Positions 16,801 to 25,750 of a DNA stretch of 64,000 nucleotides are shown here, in pieces. The notes under the pieces were generated by a model. That model ran no database searches and was not told the origin of the DNA. It saw only the letters and a list, made by a program, of their open reading frames with translations. Each line of letters opens with the position of its first letter. The stretch's first letter is position 1. Location: positions 186,001 through 250,000 of the forward strand of contig NZ_JABEZU010000002.1 of the NCBI RefSeq assembly GCF_013149785.1. The letters are read 5' to 3'. The position numbers and the translations under genes are program-made. Origin of the DNA: Isoptericola halotolerans. Lineage in GTDB: Bacteria; Actinomycetota; Actinomycetes; Actinomycetales; Cellulomonadaceae.

Positions 16801-17703
16801 TCACGGTGCGAACCGCTCGAGCTTGTCGGGGTTGATCTGGACGAACACCTGCTCCACGCCGGCTCCGGTCACCTCGAGGAGCACGAGCGCGCGGGACGTT
16901 CCTTCCTGCAGCAGCATCGCGGGCAGCCCGTTCGCCTCGACCAGACGCGCCTCGACCTCGGCGCCGGACCAGTACTTGCGCGCGATCTTCGCGAAGAACG
17001 ACGACACCCGCGCCGGTCCCGCGAGCTCGATGCGGGCCGCGTGCACGCGGCCGCCCCCGTCCGTGCGCGCGACGACACCGTCGACGAGGAACTGCTCGAA
17101 GCGGGCCAGGTCCCCGTCGCGGGCCGCGCTGACGAACTCCCCGAGCAGGCGGCGGTGCTCCTGCGGGTCCACCCTGGCCGCCTCGCGACGACCGAGGCGG
17201 TCACGCGAGCGGTGCGCGAGCTGGCGCGTGTTCGCTTCCGTGAGATCCAGGATCTCCGCGACCTGCCGGTAGGGATAGCCGAAGGCCTCGCGCAGCACGT
17301 AGACGGCCCGCTCGGTGGGGGTCAACCGCTCGAGCAGGACGAGCACGGCGAGCTCGAGCGCCTCCGCCCGCTCGGCGCCGAGGGCTGGGTCCGCGCTCGT
17401 GTCGACAGGCTCCGGCAGCCACGGCCCGACGTAGGTCTCACGGCGGGCATACGCCGACGTCGCCGCGTTGATCGCGAGGCGGGTGACGACAGTGGTCAGG
17501 AAGGCCGCGGGGTTCTCGACGACACTCCGGTCGGTGCCCTGCCACCGGATCCACGCCTCCTGCAGGACGTCGTCCGCGTCGGTGACGCTGCCCAGCATGC
17601 GGTACGCGATACCGAACAGCTGCGGCCGGGCGGTCAGGAAGGCGTCGAGCGCTTCGGAGGTCTCGCCACCGGTGCCCTCCGGCAGGTCTCGGGGCGGCGT
17701 CAT
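16801..17703 (-). CDS. ECF41-family RNA polymerase sigma factor with SnoaL-like C-terminal domain
   Basis: The 300-residue protein has sigma region 2 (FGIAYRMLGSVTDADDVLQEAWIRWQ), the GPWLPEP linker of ECF41 factors and region 4 (YRQVAEILDLTEANTRQLAHRSRDRL). A SnoaL_2-like domain extends to the C-terminus and ends in the signature NPDKL. In this family the C-terminal domain controls the activity of the sigma factor, so no separate anti-sigma gene is needed. The usual ECF41 partners (carboxymuconolactone decarboxylase-like or oxidoreductase genes) are not adjacent. The serine hydrolase downstream may be the target. ATG 17703 lies just outside the left island repeat. Confidence 0.9.
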   Translation of the reverse strand: MTPPRDLPEGTGGETSEALDAFLTARPQLFGIAYRMLGSVTDADDVLQEAWIRWQGTDRSVVENPAAFLTTVVTRLAINAATSAYARRETYVGPWLPEPVDTSADPALGAERAEALELAVLVLLERLTPTERAVYVLREAFGYPYRQVAEILDLTEANTRQLAHRSRDRLGRREAARVDPQEHRRLLGEFVSAARDGDLARFEQFLVDGVVARTDGGGRVHAARIELAGPARVSSFFAKIARKYWSGAEVEARLVEANGLPAMLLQEGTSRALVLLEVTGAGVEQVFVQINPDKLERFAP

Positions 17704-17753
17704 GGGGTCACGGTACGACAGGCGGCTATCGCGCCAGCCCGCCCTGGGGATGA

Positions 17754-17849
<96 letters not shown>

Positions 17850-18452
17850 GCTCGCGCAGCACGCAGGCGACTTCGAGGGCGGCGAGCTCCTGTGTTGAAG
17901 CGTCGATGGAAGTCCGTCGACGTCGGTAGAGCAGTGAGCAGGTTGGCACTCCCTTTGGGACTCAGCGCGCCGGGCAGGTGACGGTGGGGACACTCGGAGG
18001 CGCTGGACCCATAGCGGAGCACGAGAGCCTTCCGGAGGCCGGGCCAGGGGTGACCGTAGGTCATCGCGTGCGACGCCGGAGGCGCCCTTGACGCGGGGTG
18101 GAGACGGCTGGATGCTCAGCGGTCGGTCCGGTGCCGGATGGTGAGGCGGCTTCGAGAACTCTCGGGGCTGTCTTTCGTCATGTCGGGGGAGGCCGACCCG
18201 CGCGGCGGAGCCGCGCGCTTGAGTCAGTAAAGAAAGTTATCACGACGCCCGACGCAGGGTACCGACGCGGGGCATCGATCCAGTAGTAGATGTACTGGCC
18301 CGTGACATCATTCACCCGGTCGATGGGGCGAAGCCGACGACGCCGGCACGGTGACGTTCCCGCCGGCATGGTCATGAATCTGGCACAGGTGACGTGTAGC
18401 CGGAGAAACCGCGTGGGTGGCCTGTCTTCGTGGAGATGGGGGGCTTCGTCGG
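17850..18452. other. Left part of the island without a convincing gene
   Basis: Short open frames exist on both strands, but none has a plausible composition, ribosome site or recognisable motif. The stretch has a mixed base composition with a lower-GC patch around 18225-18310. It may be debris of a lost integrase or other island genes. I see no tRNA, repeat array or clear promoter in it. Confidence 0.5.
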
Positions 18453-20489
18453 TCAGCTAGCCGCCTCGTGCTCGTCGGCGTCCCCGTCCCCGGGCTTGGG
18501 CGAGTCTTCGATCGAACCGAGCAATTCGTCGAGTTGGCGCGCCTGGGCGGACGCCTTCAAGTACTCCTCGTACTGTGCCAGCGCATTGGTGATGAGTTGG
18601 TCGTATTGGCGGATCCGCCCATTGATCATGGCCAGTGACCAGTCGATGTAGTCCTTGTCCTTTTGGGGGACGGCGGCCGTAACTCTGGGCGGCTTGCCAA
18701 GGACGAAGACGACCTCGATGTCGGGGTCCTCGACTCCCTGGGCGGCGAGCACCTTCTGCAGGGCCACCGCATACTTCCCGCCCTGCACCTTCAGGTCGTC
18801 AATGTCTGGCTTGACGTTGTATCGCTTGAGCTCGACGATGATGTGCTTGCCGCCGGTTGTCGCATAGCGGATGTCGATGCGGTCACGCGCGTTCATCCCT
18901 GCCTGGTCCAGGTCGAACTCGCCGGCGGCCATCCTTTTGAGGCTCTGCTCCATGTGGTCGCTTCCGACGGCGCGCTCCCATGAAGCGTCAAGGAGCCACA
19001 GGTGGTCGAACAGGTGCTCCTGGAGCACACGCTCCTTCTCGTTCTCGTTCGCGAGGTGCTGGAACTGCTCGATGGCCTCGACGCGCGACTTGAGAATGTC
19101 AACCCAGAGCCCGGCTTCGTACTCCGCCTGCTTGCCGAGCAACGGCAGGATGTCCTCGGCGGTGACCTTCGACAAGGCGTCGAGGTCGCTGGTTGCCTTC
19201 CTGAGTCCGACGCGCGCGAACGCCAGGATGCCAGACCGGAACAGATCGGTGCGCTGCTCCTCGGCGCCCGGCTCAAAGTCTAGGCTTGCGATGGTTCCGA
19301 CCATTGTCTCCGCGTACTGCTTCTGGTAGTCGTCGAGGCCATCGACCCATTCCCTGATCTTAGGGTACCGGTCCATTACATCCGGCACTTCCTTCTTCGG
19401 CCTGCGCTCCGACCAGGTGTCGGCTGCGCTGACGAAGGCCTTGCGAAGGAAGTCCTGGAGGGCCTGGACGCGAGGGTCGTCCTCAATCAGGCGCTGGCGG
19501 TCGCTGGTCGCGATGTCGTCGAGATCGTTGTCGTCGAGGAAGTCAGCCTCGATCTGCCCAGTCACATAGTTGCCGAAGACCCTGCTGAAGTCGAGTTTCT
19601 CGATGATGCCCTCCTGGATGGGCCGCTTCCGCGCCAGGACGATGATGTTCTTGAGAGAGCCGGCCTCGAGGTCGTCTGTCAGGTCGGTCGGCTTCTTCGC
19701 GGTGCCGAACCACCCCGAGATCTTCCATCCAGCCGACGAGTCGATCACGCCGGGTAGTTCGAAGCGCTCGATCCCCTTCGGCAGGACGCTCGCGGGCAGC
19801 CGATCATCGCCGAACTCCCAGATGAACTGCAGGTTCTTGAGTTCCTGCCGGTCCACCCAATTGATTCGGTTGCCGTTGATCGCGATCGCGAAGCCACCCT
19901 CCGTCGGAGGGGTCTGGTCAAGCACGTCAAAGCGGCGGGCCAGCCGCTTCCGTAGGGAGTTTATCGTCAGGTCCATGCGCTTTGAGCGGAGCGAGGTGAG
20001 TTCCAAGACGGTGCCCTGGGTAGAGTAGGCGCTCGGGACGTCGGTGACATCAACGGGCTCGTACTCCTCTCCCTTGTCGATCTTCTCCCGCAGGTCGTCC
20101 ACGTCGATGCTAAAGGCGTGCGTCTCACCATCCTTAGTGGAGTAGACGGTTACGACGTTGGCGATCGAAAAGACCGAAAGTTTTCCGATGCCCTTGCGTC
20201 CCATGAACTGCCGACCCCATGTCGGCGAAGTGTTGCCCTCATTCTTCGGGTCCCGTTTGCGGTAGCCGACGGTCAGGAAGCGCTCGTTCATCTCCTTGAC
20301 CGACATGCCGCAACCGTTGTCCTGAACAACAACTTTGTCGCCCCGGTCCCAGTCGATGTCGACCTGGGTCGCGTCGGCGTCGTAGGCGTTGGCGACCAGT
20401 TCGGACAGCACTGCCGCGGCGTTGCTGTACAGGTTGATTCCGAGTGAGTCGAGGACCGATAGGTCGACCCGCATCTTGTACTTGCCCAT
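18453..20489 (-). CDS. GHKL (MORC/MutL-like) ATPase with C-terminal PD-(D/E)XK nuclease motif
   Basis: The 678-residue protein opens with a GHKL ATPase: N-box Glu30-x3-Asn34 (LSELVANAYDAD), D57-N-G-C-G for the adenine contact, and the lid GRKGIGK (97-103). A middle region of about 350 residues with helical stretches follows. The C-terminal region has Asp539, then Glu553-x-Lys555 in IIVELKR, matching the D-(E/D)xK core of restriction-type nucleases. MORC/MutL-like GHKL ATPases are known partners of 5mC methyltransferases in bacterial restriction-modification systems. It lies 26 bases after the methyltransferase gene, with AGGAGG nine bases before ATG 20489. Cleavage activity and target are unproven. 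Confidence 0.85.
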   Translation of the reverse strand: MGKYKMRVDLSVLDSLGINLYSNAAAVLSELVANAYDADATQVDIDWDRGDKVVVQDNGCGMSVKEMNERFLTVGYRKRDPKNEGNTSPTWGRQFMGRKGIGKLSVFSIANVVTVYSTKDGETHAFSIDVDDLREKIDKGEEYEPVDVTDVPSAYSTQGTVLELTSLRSKRMDLTINSLRKRLARRFDVLDQTPPTEGGFAIAINGNRINWVDRQELKNLQFIWEFGDDRLPASVLPKGIERFELPGVIDSSAGWKISGWFGTAKKPTDLTDDLEAGSLKNIIVLARKRPIQEGIIEKLDFSRVFGNYVTGQIEADFLDDNDLDDIATSDRQRLIEDDPRVQALQDFLRKAFVSAADTWSERRPKKEVPDVMDRYPKIREWVDGLDDYQKQYAETMVGTIASLDFEPGAEEQRTDLFRSGILAFARVGLRKATSDLDALSKVTAEDILPLLGKQAEYEAGLWVDILKSRVEAIEQFQHLANENEKERVLQEHLFDHLWLLDASWERAVGSDHMEQSLKRMAAGEFDLDQAGMNARDRIDIRYATTGGKHIIVELKRYNVKPDIDDLKVQGGKYAVALQKVLAAQGVEDPDIEVVFVLGKPPRVTAAVPQKDKDYIDWSLAMINGRIRQYDQLITNALAQYEEYLKASAQARQLDELLGSIEDSPKPGDGDADEHEAAS

Positions 20490-20515
20490 GCGTGCAAGCC
20501 TCCTATGGGCTCTGA

Positions 20516-21580
20516 TCAGTCGAGGTGATTTTCTCGGACATGGGCGAGGAGATGGTCGCCGGCCACCCTCGCGATCGGAGGAGGCACCGCGTTGCCGATC
20601 ATCCGGCCGACCGTGGACATGCGGATAGGCTCGCCCGGAGCGACGAACGTGTAGTTCGTCGGGAAACCCTGCAGGACCGCAGCTTCGCGGAGTGTGATCG
20701 CACGGTCCTGTTCCGGATGGCCGAAACGGCCCGTCCCGAAGTTGTGTGCAAGCGTTGTGATCGTTGGAGACGGGTCGTCCCAAGTCATCCTGGCATAGAC
20801 GTTCCGGAATGTGGCGCCCGAACTCTTCCGGTGGCACGGCGCGCGTAGGTCCTCGGGCCAGTCCTGCCAGGTGCCGCCTGGCGTGCTTGCACGGATTCGC
20901 TTGAGGTTAACGGCTGACAGACCTCGTGCCTTGTGCATCGGGTCAGACGGGTCGCTTGCCCCGGCATTGACGGGCGGCAGGCCCGCGATGGCGGCTCGTA
21001 CGGACACCTCGGCCGCGTCAGGGTTCGTCGGTGCGGGCCCGTCGATCGGGCCGAGAAGCGATGCGAGGAGCACAAGTCGTCTACGATGTTGAGGTAGGCC
21101 GAACAGCGGGCCGTAGCAGATCTCCCACGCGACGTGGTAGCCGAGGGAGCGGAGGCTAGCCACGAAGCGCTCAAAGACGACCGAACTGCCGATCCGTGGG
21201 ACGTTCTCCATCGTGACGAGCTCCGGGCGTGACTCCTCGACCAGCCTCGCGAATTCGTCAAGCAGCGGCCAACTGGCCTCACGGCTCGTGTCTGCGCCGC
21301 GGCGGTAGGCCGAGAACGGCTGGCACGGCGCGCACCCAGCGAGCAGGCGGGTATGGCCAGGCGCCCAGGTCCGGTTCAGCATTTCGCCTGTCACGTCGCG
21401 CACGTCGGCTGCCAAGAACGGTGCTTCGATGTTGGTCTCGTAGGCGAACCGACACGACTCCTCGATGTCGATGCCGGCGGCGATCTTCATCCCTGCCTGC
21501 CGAAGGCCTAGGGACAGGCCGCCTGCTCCGCAGAAGAGGTCGATCACGGACACGTCCTGGGTGCCCGTGGTCGTCACCAC
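20516..21580 (-). CDS. DNA (cytosine-5)-methyltransferase
   Basis: The 354-residue enzyme has all core C5-methyltransferase motifs: motif I DLFCGAGGLSLG for S-adenosylmethionine, motif IV GCAPCQPFS with catalytic Cys86, motif VI ENV (125-127), motif VIII QHRRRL, and motif X GNAVPPPIA near the end. The target-recognition region between VIII and IX holds SAVNLKRIRASTPGGTWQDWP and a CHRKSSG segment. It would methylate a short site and protect it from the partner nuclease. It lies upstream of the GHKL ATPase gene in the same transcript. GTG 21580 or 21577 is the start; it overlaps the stop codon of a leaderless 10-residue reading frame. Confidence 0.95.
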   Translation of the reverse strand: MVTTTGTQDVSVIDLFCGAGGLSLGLRQAGMKIAAGIDIEESCRFAYETNIEAPFLAADVRDVTGEMLNRTWAPGHTRLLAGCAPCQPFSAYRRGADTSREASWPLLDEFARLVEESRPELVTMENVPRIGSSVVFERFVASLRSLGYHVAWEICYGPLFGLPQHRRRLVLLASLLGPIDGPAPTNPDAAEVSVRAAIAGLPPVNAGASDPSDPMHKARGLSAVNLKRIRASTPGGTWQDWPEDLRAPCHRKSSGATFRNVYARMTWDDPSPTITTLAHNFGTGRFGHPEQDRAITLREAAVLQGFPTNYTFVAPGEPIRMSTVGRMIGNAVPPPIARVAGDHLLAHVRENHLD

Positions 21581-21606
21581 GCACCGCCCGCCGCCACTGA
21601 CATCAT
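21574..21606 (-). CDS. Possible leaderless upstream micro-ORF coupled to the methyltransferase start
   Basis: A 10-codon frame (MMSVAAGGAW) starts at ATG 21606, the expected transcription start of the promoter at 21613-21641. It ends in TGA at 21574-21576, overlapping the GTG GTG start of the methyltransferase. The methyltransferase has no convincing ribosome site, so reinitiation after this peptide is a plausible way to translate it. This is inference from position only. Confidence 0.35.
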   Translation of the reverse strand: MMSVAAGGAW

Positions 21607-21612
21607 CTGGCC

Positions 21613-21641
21613 ATCGTAGTGAAAAAATCGGCGCGCGTCGA
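21613..21641 (-). promoter_or_regulatory. Candidate promoter of the methyltransferase-ATPase operon
   Basis: On the minus strand TCGACG (21641-21636) is followed after 17 bases by TACGAT (21618-21613). An A/T-rich run of T residues lies in the spacer. This is the best housekeeping-type promoter upstream of the methyltransferase gene. Confidence 0.45.
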
Positions 21642-21950
21642 CGACGCGTTGGCCCACCTCGAGGGCAGTCTGGACCGCCTTCGGGTCTGTTTGACGATCG
21701 GCGCGGAGACGGTCGTCAGGCCGCCCCTGTGGTCCATCGGTTATCTCAACCTCGGCCGGAGTGCTGCTGCACACTCGACGGTAGTGTCGAGTCATGATCA
21801 GCCCTTCGGGGTGCGACCTTCACCGCAACCGCACTCGCGAGGCGATCGCGCGTCAGAAAGAGGCTGCCACGCGGGAACGAGAGGCGCGGGGTGGCCCGCG
21901 ATGTTGAGGTCCTGGCACTCAGCGGCTTCGGACAGTCCATTCGTGCAAAG
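21642..21950. other. Right part of the island without a convincing gene
   Basis: No open frame here has a recognisable family or a good ribosome site. The stretch lies between the methyltransferase promoter and the tRNA terminator, and it may hold regulatory DNA or remnants. I see no repeat array. Confidence 0.45.
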
Positions 21951-22077
<127 letters not shown>

Positions 22078-22167
22078 AAGGACTGCCTCCGCAGCATCGA
22101 ACATCGTCCGTCTGCGGGAGCCTGCCCAGAATAGCCGACGATCGGCCGGGAACGAAAACGGGATCCG

Positions 22168-22947
22168 CTACCTCGCGGTGAACGTGATCAAGGTCGCCTC
22201 CGGGCGGCACGCGAAGCGCACCGGCGCGTACGGCGACGTGCCCGCGCCCGCCGAGACGTGCAGCCACGTGGACGCCGCGCCGTCGGCGGTGTCCGGCCGG
22301 GCACCGGGCCAGCCGTGCAGGCCCTTGGCCCGCCGCTGGTCGATGTCGCAGTTCGTCACCAGCGCCCCGTAGAACGGGACGCAGAGCTGCCCACCGTGCG
22401 TGTGCCCCGCGATGATCGCGTCCGCGCCGTCGGCGTACATCTCGTCGAGCACGCGGGTGTACGGCGCGTGCGTCACGCCGAGGCGGAGCAGCGCGCCGTC
22501 GTCGTGCTCGGGCGCGGGGGCCGGGAACTCGTCGAGCCCGAGGTGCGGGTCGTCCACCCCGGCGAAGGCGATACGGCGCCCGCCGACGACGACGGCGTCC
22601 CGCCGGTTCGTCAGGTCGGCCCACCCGGCGCTCGTCATGGCGGCGGCGAGCTCGCGGGCCGGGAGGTTGGGCTTGCTGCGGGTGCGGGGCCCGGAACGCG
22701 TCCACAGGTAGCGGGCCGGGTTCTTCGGCCTCGGCGCGTAGTAGTCGTTCGACCCCATGACGAAGGCGCCCGGAGTGCTCTCGAGCAGGGGGCCGAGTGC
22801 GTGGAGCAACGGCGGCAGGGCCTCACGGTGGGCCAGGTTGTCGCCGGTGTCGATCACGAGGTCCGGCTCGAGGTCGGCGAGCGACCGCACCCAGGCGATC
22901 TTGCGGTGCTGCGTCGGCGTGAGGTGCAGGTCCGAGACGTGCAGCAC
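22168..22947 (-). CDS. Metallophosphoesterase
   Basis: The protein holds the calcineurin-like phosphoesterase motifs: HVSDLHL, DTGDNLAH, GSNDYYAP, a histidine-bearing THAPY and GHTHGGQL. It probably hydrolyses a phosphoester outside or at the membrane. The coordinates use GTG 22947, but the frame stays open upstream. The extra 46 codons encode a membrane helix (GGAAAVTAAGLAYAHLETK) and the family's usual TVRHVTVPALP strand. The extended protein of 305 residues would start at CTG 23085, which overlaps the TGA of the penicillin-binding protein gene. The longer form is probably real. Confidence 0.88.
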   Translation of the reverse strand: MLHVSDLHLTPTQHRKIAWVRSLADLEPDLVIDTGDNLAHREALPPLLHALGPLLESTPGAFVMGSNDYYAPRPKNPARYLWTRSGPRTRSKPNLPARELAAAMTSAGWADLTNRRDAVVVGGRRIAFAGVDDPHLGLDEFPAPAPEHDDGALLRLGVTHAPYTRVLDEMYADGADAIIAGHTHGGQLCVPFYGALVTNCDIDQRRAKGLHGWPGARPDTADGAASTWLHVSAGAGTSPYAPVRFACRPEATLITFTAR

Positions 22948-23081
22948 CCGCAGGTCGGCCTCACCCCGGGGCAGGGCCGGGACGGTGACGTGCCGGACGG
23001 TGAAGAGCTTGGTCTCCAGGTGGGCGTAGGCGAGCCCGGCTGCCGTGACCGCGGCGGCGCCGCCGAGCAGCGCGCGGGGGC

Positions 23082-25457
23082 TCAGTCGTCGTCCCCGTCG
23101 TTGCCGCCGCCGTTACCGCCGCCGTTGTCGCCGCCGCCGTTACCGCCGCCGTTGTCGCCGCCGTCGTTGCCGCCGCCGCCGTTACCGCCGCCGTTGCCGT
23201 TACCGCCGCCGCCGGAGGAGTCCGAGTCGGACGAGCCGGAGCTCGAGTCGGAGGAGCTGGATCCGGAGGAGCTCGAGCTCGACGAGGGCGGCGCGGGTGC
23301 GCGGCCGATGAGGTTCGGGTCCGGCGCGCCGAAGCGCTGGATGGGCATGCCCTCGATGGCGACGTCCATGTACTCCTTCCACATCGGTGCCGCGACGGTG
23401 GAGCCGTACAGGATGCGGTGGTACTGGCCGTTCACGGTGATGCCGTTGGTGTGGTTCTCCAGAGGGCTCTCCACGGAGCCGACCCACGCAGTGGTGGCCA
23501 GCTGCGGGGTGATGCCGGAGAACCAGGTCTGGGCCGAGAGCTGCGAGGTGCCGGTCTTGCCGGCGACGGGTCGGCCGTCGGCCAGCCCACCGAGTCGACG
23601 CGCGGTGCCGTCGCTGAAGGCGCGCTCCATGGCGTGAACCACGGTGTTGGCGATGTTGGTCGGCAGCGCGTTCTTGTCGCACTCGGACTGCGTGACGTCG
23701 TACTCCTCGCCGTCCGGGCCCGTGACCTCGGTGATGGCGACCGGCGTGCAGTAGGTGCCGCCCGAGGCGAAGGTCGCGTACATCGCGGCCATGTTCAGCG
23801 GCGACGACTCCTGCGTACCAAGGACCATCGGAGCGACGATCTCGATGTCGTCCTTCGTGACGGTGCCCGTGTTGAGCGGGCCGACGCGCGACTTGCTCGT
23901 CGGGCGGAAGCCCATGTCCCAGGCGGTGTCGCGCAGGTCGCAGAGGTTCAGCCTCGACCCCATCGACGCGTAGGCGGTGTTGACGGACTCGTAGGTCGCG
24001 CGCAGGACGCTGATCTGACCGCTCAGGACGCCCTCGGCGTTGCGCGGTGTCCAGACGTCGCCGCCGAGGCTGCCCACGCACGGCGTGCTGAAGTTGCCGA
24101 CGGTGTACGACTGCTGCGACGCGTTGACGGTGTCGTTCAGGGTGTTCCCCGCACGCAACCACTCGGCCAGCACGACGGGCTTGAAGTTCGAGCCGGGCTG
24201 GAAGCCGCCGGAAGCACCGTGGATGTAGTCGGCGTTGTAGTTGACGGTCGTGTCGCGCCCGGAGTCCGTGGTGCCGCTGTAGGGCACGTTCTGCGCCATC
24301 GCCAGGATCTTGCCCGTACCAGGCTCGACCGTGACGATCGAGGCCTCGAGGTTGCTCGGGTCGTTGGCGGGCACGGCGTCCTTCACCGAACGGTTCGCCT
24401 GGCGCTGCATCTTCATGTCGAGCGTGGTGTGGATCTCGAGGCCACCGCGGTACAGCAGCTCGTTGCGGTCCGCGCGGGTCTCGCCGTACGTCGGGTCGAG
24501 GAGGATCTCCTTGATGACGTAGTCGCAGAAGAACGCCGAGCCCTTCGCGGACTGGCAGCCGGCCGAGACCGGGGTGACGTCGAGGGTGTCCTCGAGCGGG
24601 GTGTCGAGGGCCTCGTCGCGCTCGTCGGTGGTGATGTAGCCGAGCTGCCACATCTTGTTGATGACGGCGTTGCGGCGCTTCTCGGCGTTCTCCGGGTTGC
24701 GCGTGGGGTCGAACTGGCTCGGGGCCTTCGTGACTCCCGCGATGGTCGCGGCCTCGACGACGGTGAGGTCGGAGGCCGACTTGTCGAAGTAGTACCGGGC
24801 GGCCGTCTCGACGCCGTAGATCTGGTTGCCGCCGTACTGCGCGATGTTGAGGTAGCCCTGGAGGATCTCGTCCTTGGACATCTTCTTCTCGAGCGCGATG
24901 GCCATCTTGGCCTCGCGCAGCTTGCGGTTGAGCGTGTCCTCGTGGGCGTCGATGACCGCGAACGGGTCGTCCTCCTGCAGCGCCGCCTCGATGAGCATGT
25001 TCTTCACGTACTGCTGGGTGATGGTGGAGGCGCCCTGGGTCGCCGCGCCACCGGCGTTGTTCACCGCCGCACGGGTGATGCCGCGCACGTCGACGCCGTG
25101 GTGCTCGAAGAAGCGCTCGTCCTCGATCGCGATGGCGGCGTTCTTCATGTGGTCCGAGATCTCGTCGAGGGAGACCACGATGCGGTTCTGGTAGTAGAAC
25201 GTCGCCAGGAGCCGGCCGTTGTCGGCGTAGATGCGCGACTGCTGCGACAGCGGCTGCGGCTCGAGCTCGGCAGGGAACTCGTCGTACATCTCGACGGTGC
25301 TGTCTGCCGCGATGTTGGCGCCGGCTACCGCGGGGATGACGAACCCGGCCGCCAGCACGCCGCCGGTCCCTGCGGCGAGCAGGAAGGCGAGCAGGAGTGC
25401 GACCATCTGGGTGGCGGGGATTGTCCGCGTGATGCGGCGGGGCTCAGAGTTCGCCAT
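23082..25457 (-). CDS. Bifunctional penicillin-binding protein (PBP1A class: transglycosylase/transpeptidase)
   Basis: The 791-residue protein has an N-terminal cytoplasmic stretch and one membrane helix (~18-45). A GT51 glycosyltransferase domain follows with catalytic Glu in IEDERFFEHHGVD and QGASTITQQYVKN. The transpeptidase domain has SNFK (in FQPGSNFKP), SVN and KTGTS. It polymerises and cross-links peptidoglycan at the cell surface. The C-terminal ~70 residues are Ser-rich and then Gly/Asn/Asp-rich repeats, encoded by simple-sequence DNA at 23085-23290. Such tails are common in actinobacterial PBPs and are prone to length variation. Confidence 0.95.
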   Translation of the reverse strand: MANSEPRRITRTIPATQMVALLLAFLLAAGTGGVLAAGFVIPAVAGANIAADSTVEMYDEFPAELEPQPLSQQSRIYADNGRLLATFYYQNRIVVSLDEISDHMKNAAIAIEDERFFEHHGVDVRGITRAAVNNAGGAATQGASTITQQYVKNMLIEAALQEDDPFAVIDAHEDTLNRKLREAKMAIALEKKMSKDEILQGYLNIAQYGGNQIYGVETAARYYFDKSASDLTVVEAATIAGVTKAPSQFDPTRNPENAEKRRNAVINKMWQLGYITTDERDEALDTPLEDTLDVTPVSAGCQSAKGSAFFCDYVIKEILLDPTYGETRADRNELLYRGGLEIHTTLDMKMQRQANRSVKDAVPANDPSNLEASIVTVEPGTGKILAMAQNVPYSGTTDSGRDTTVNYNADYIHGASGGFQPGSNFKPVVLAEWLRAGNTLNDTVNASQQSYTVGNFSTPCVGSLGGDVWTPRNAEGVLSGQISVLRATYESVNTAYASMGSRLNLCDLRDTAWDMGFRPTSKSRVGPLNTGTVTKDDIEIVAPMVLGTQESSPLNMAAMYATFASGGTYCTPVAITEVTGPDGEEYDVTQSECDKNALPTNIANTVVHAMERAFSDGTARRLGGLADGRPVAGKTGTSQLSAQTWFSGITPQLATTAWVGSVESPLENHTNGITVNGQYHRILYGSTVAAPMWKEYMDVAIEGMPIQRFGAPDPNLIGRAPAPPSSSSSSSGSSSSDSSSGSSDSDSSGGGGNGNGGGNGGGGNDGGDNGGGNGGGDNGGGNGGGNDGDDD

Positions 25458-25588
25458 GTTCCCAGCCTAGAGGGTCGCGTCGAGCCGACCGGCTGTTCCG
25501 GGCGGCGTGGGTGTGCAGGTCCTGTGGAGCGCTCGTCGGGGCGTGCTCACGGGCGCGAGGTTTCACCCGGTCGGGCTACGATCGCCGC

Positions 25589-25750
25589 ATGGCTACCACG
25601 TGGGAGTACGCGACGATCCCCCTCCTCATCCACAACACCAAGGCGATCCTCGACCAGTGGGGTGCGGACGGCTGGGAGCTCGTGCAGGTCGTGCCCGGCC
25701 CGGACGGCACCGGGCTGGTCGCCTACCTCAAGCGGCCCTCGGGCGAGTGA
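25589..25750 (+). CDS. DUF4177 family small protein
   Basis: The 53-residue product MATTWEYATIPLLIHNTK... with the DQWGADGWELVQVVPG core is a DUF4177-type domain, a small beta/alpha protein of unknown function. In actinobacteria it often precedes a RidA gene, as it does here. Its stop overlaps the GTG of the next frame (GTGA), suggesting coupled translation. Confidence 0.85.
   Translation: MATTWEYATIPLLIHNTKAILDQWGADGWELVQVVPGPDGTGLVAYLKRPSGE

Larger units (their letters stand above)
17850..21950. mobile_element. Genomic island integrated at the tRNA-Pro(CGG) gene, carrying a methyltransferase/ATPase system
   Basis: The segment lies on the 3' side of an intact tRNA-Pro gene between two direct repeats of the tRNA 3' end with its terminator. 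This is the footprint of site-specific integration into a tRNA. It holds two substantial genes, a C5-methyltransferase and a GHKL ATPase-nuclease, plus roughly 0.9 kb without convincing genes. No integrase or recombinase is recognisable, so the element is either a decayed remnant or depends on an integrase supplied from elsewhere. Base composition of the ATPase gene, with more A/T-ending codons, is visibly unlike that of the neighbours. Confidence 0.75.

Noticed and set aside
18098-18286. A 62-codon frame in the left part of the island
   Set aside because: No ribosome site, no family match and inconsistent codon use; treated as non-coding.
21642-21795. Longer form of the micro-ORF before the methyltransferase (73 codons)
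   Set aside because: The longer frame lies upstream of the predicted transcription start and has no family match; only the last ten codons are positionally plausible.
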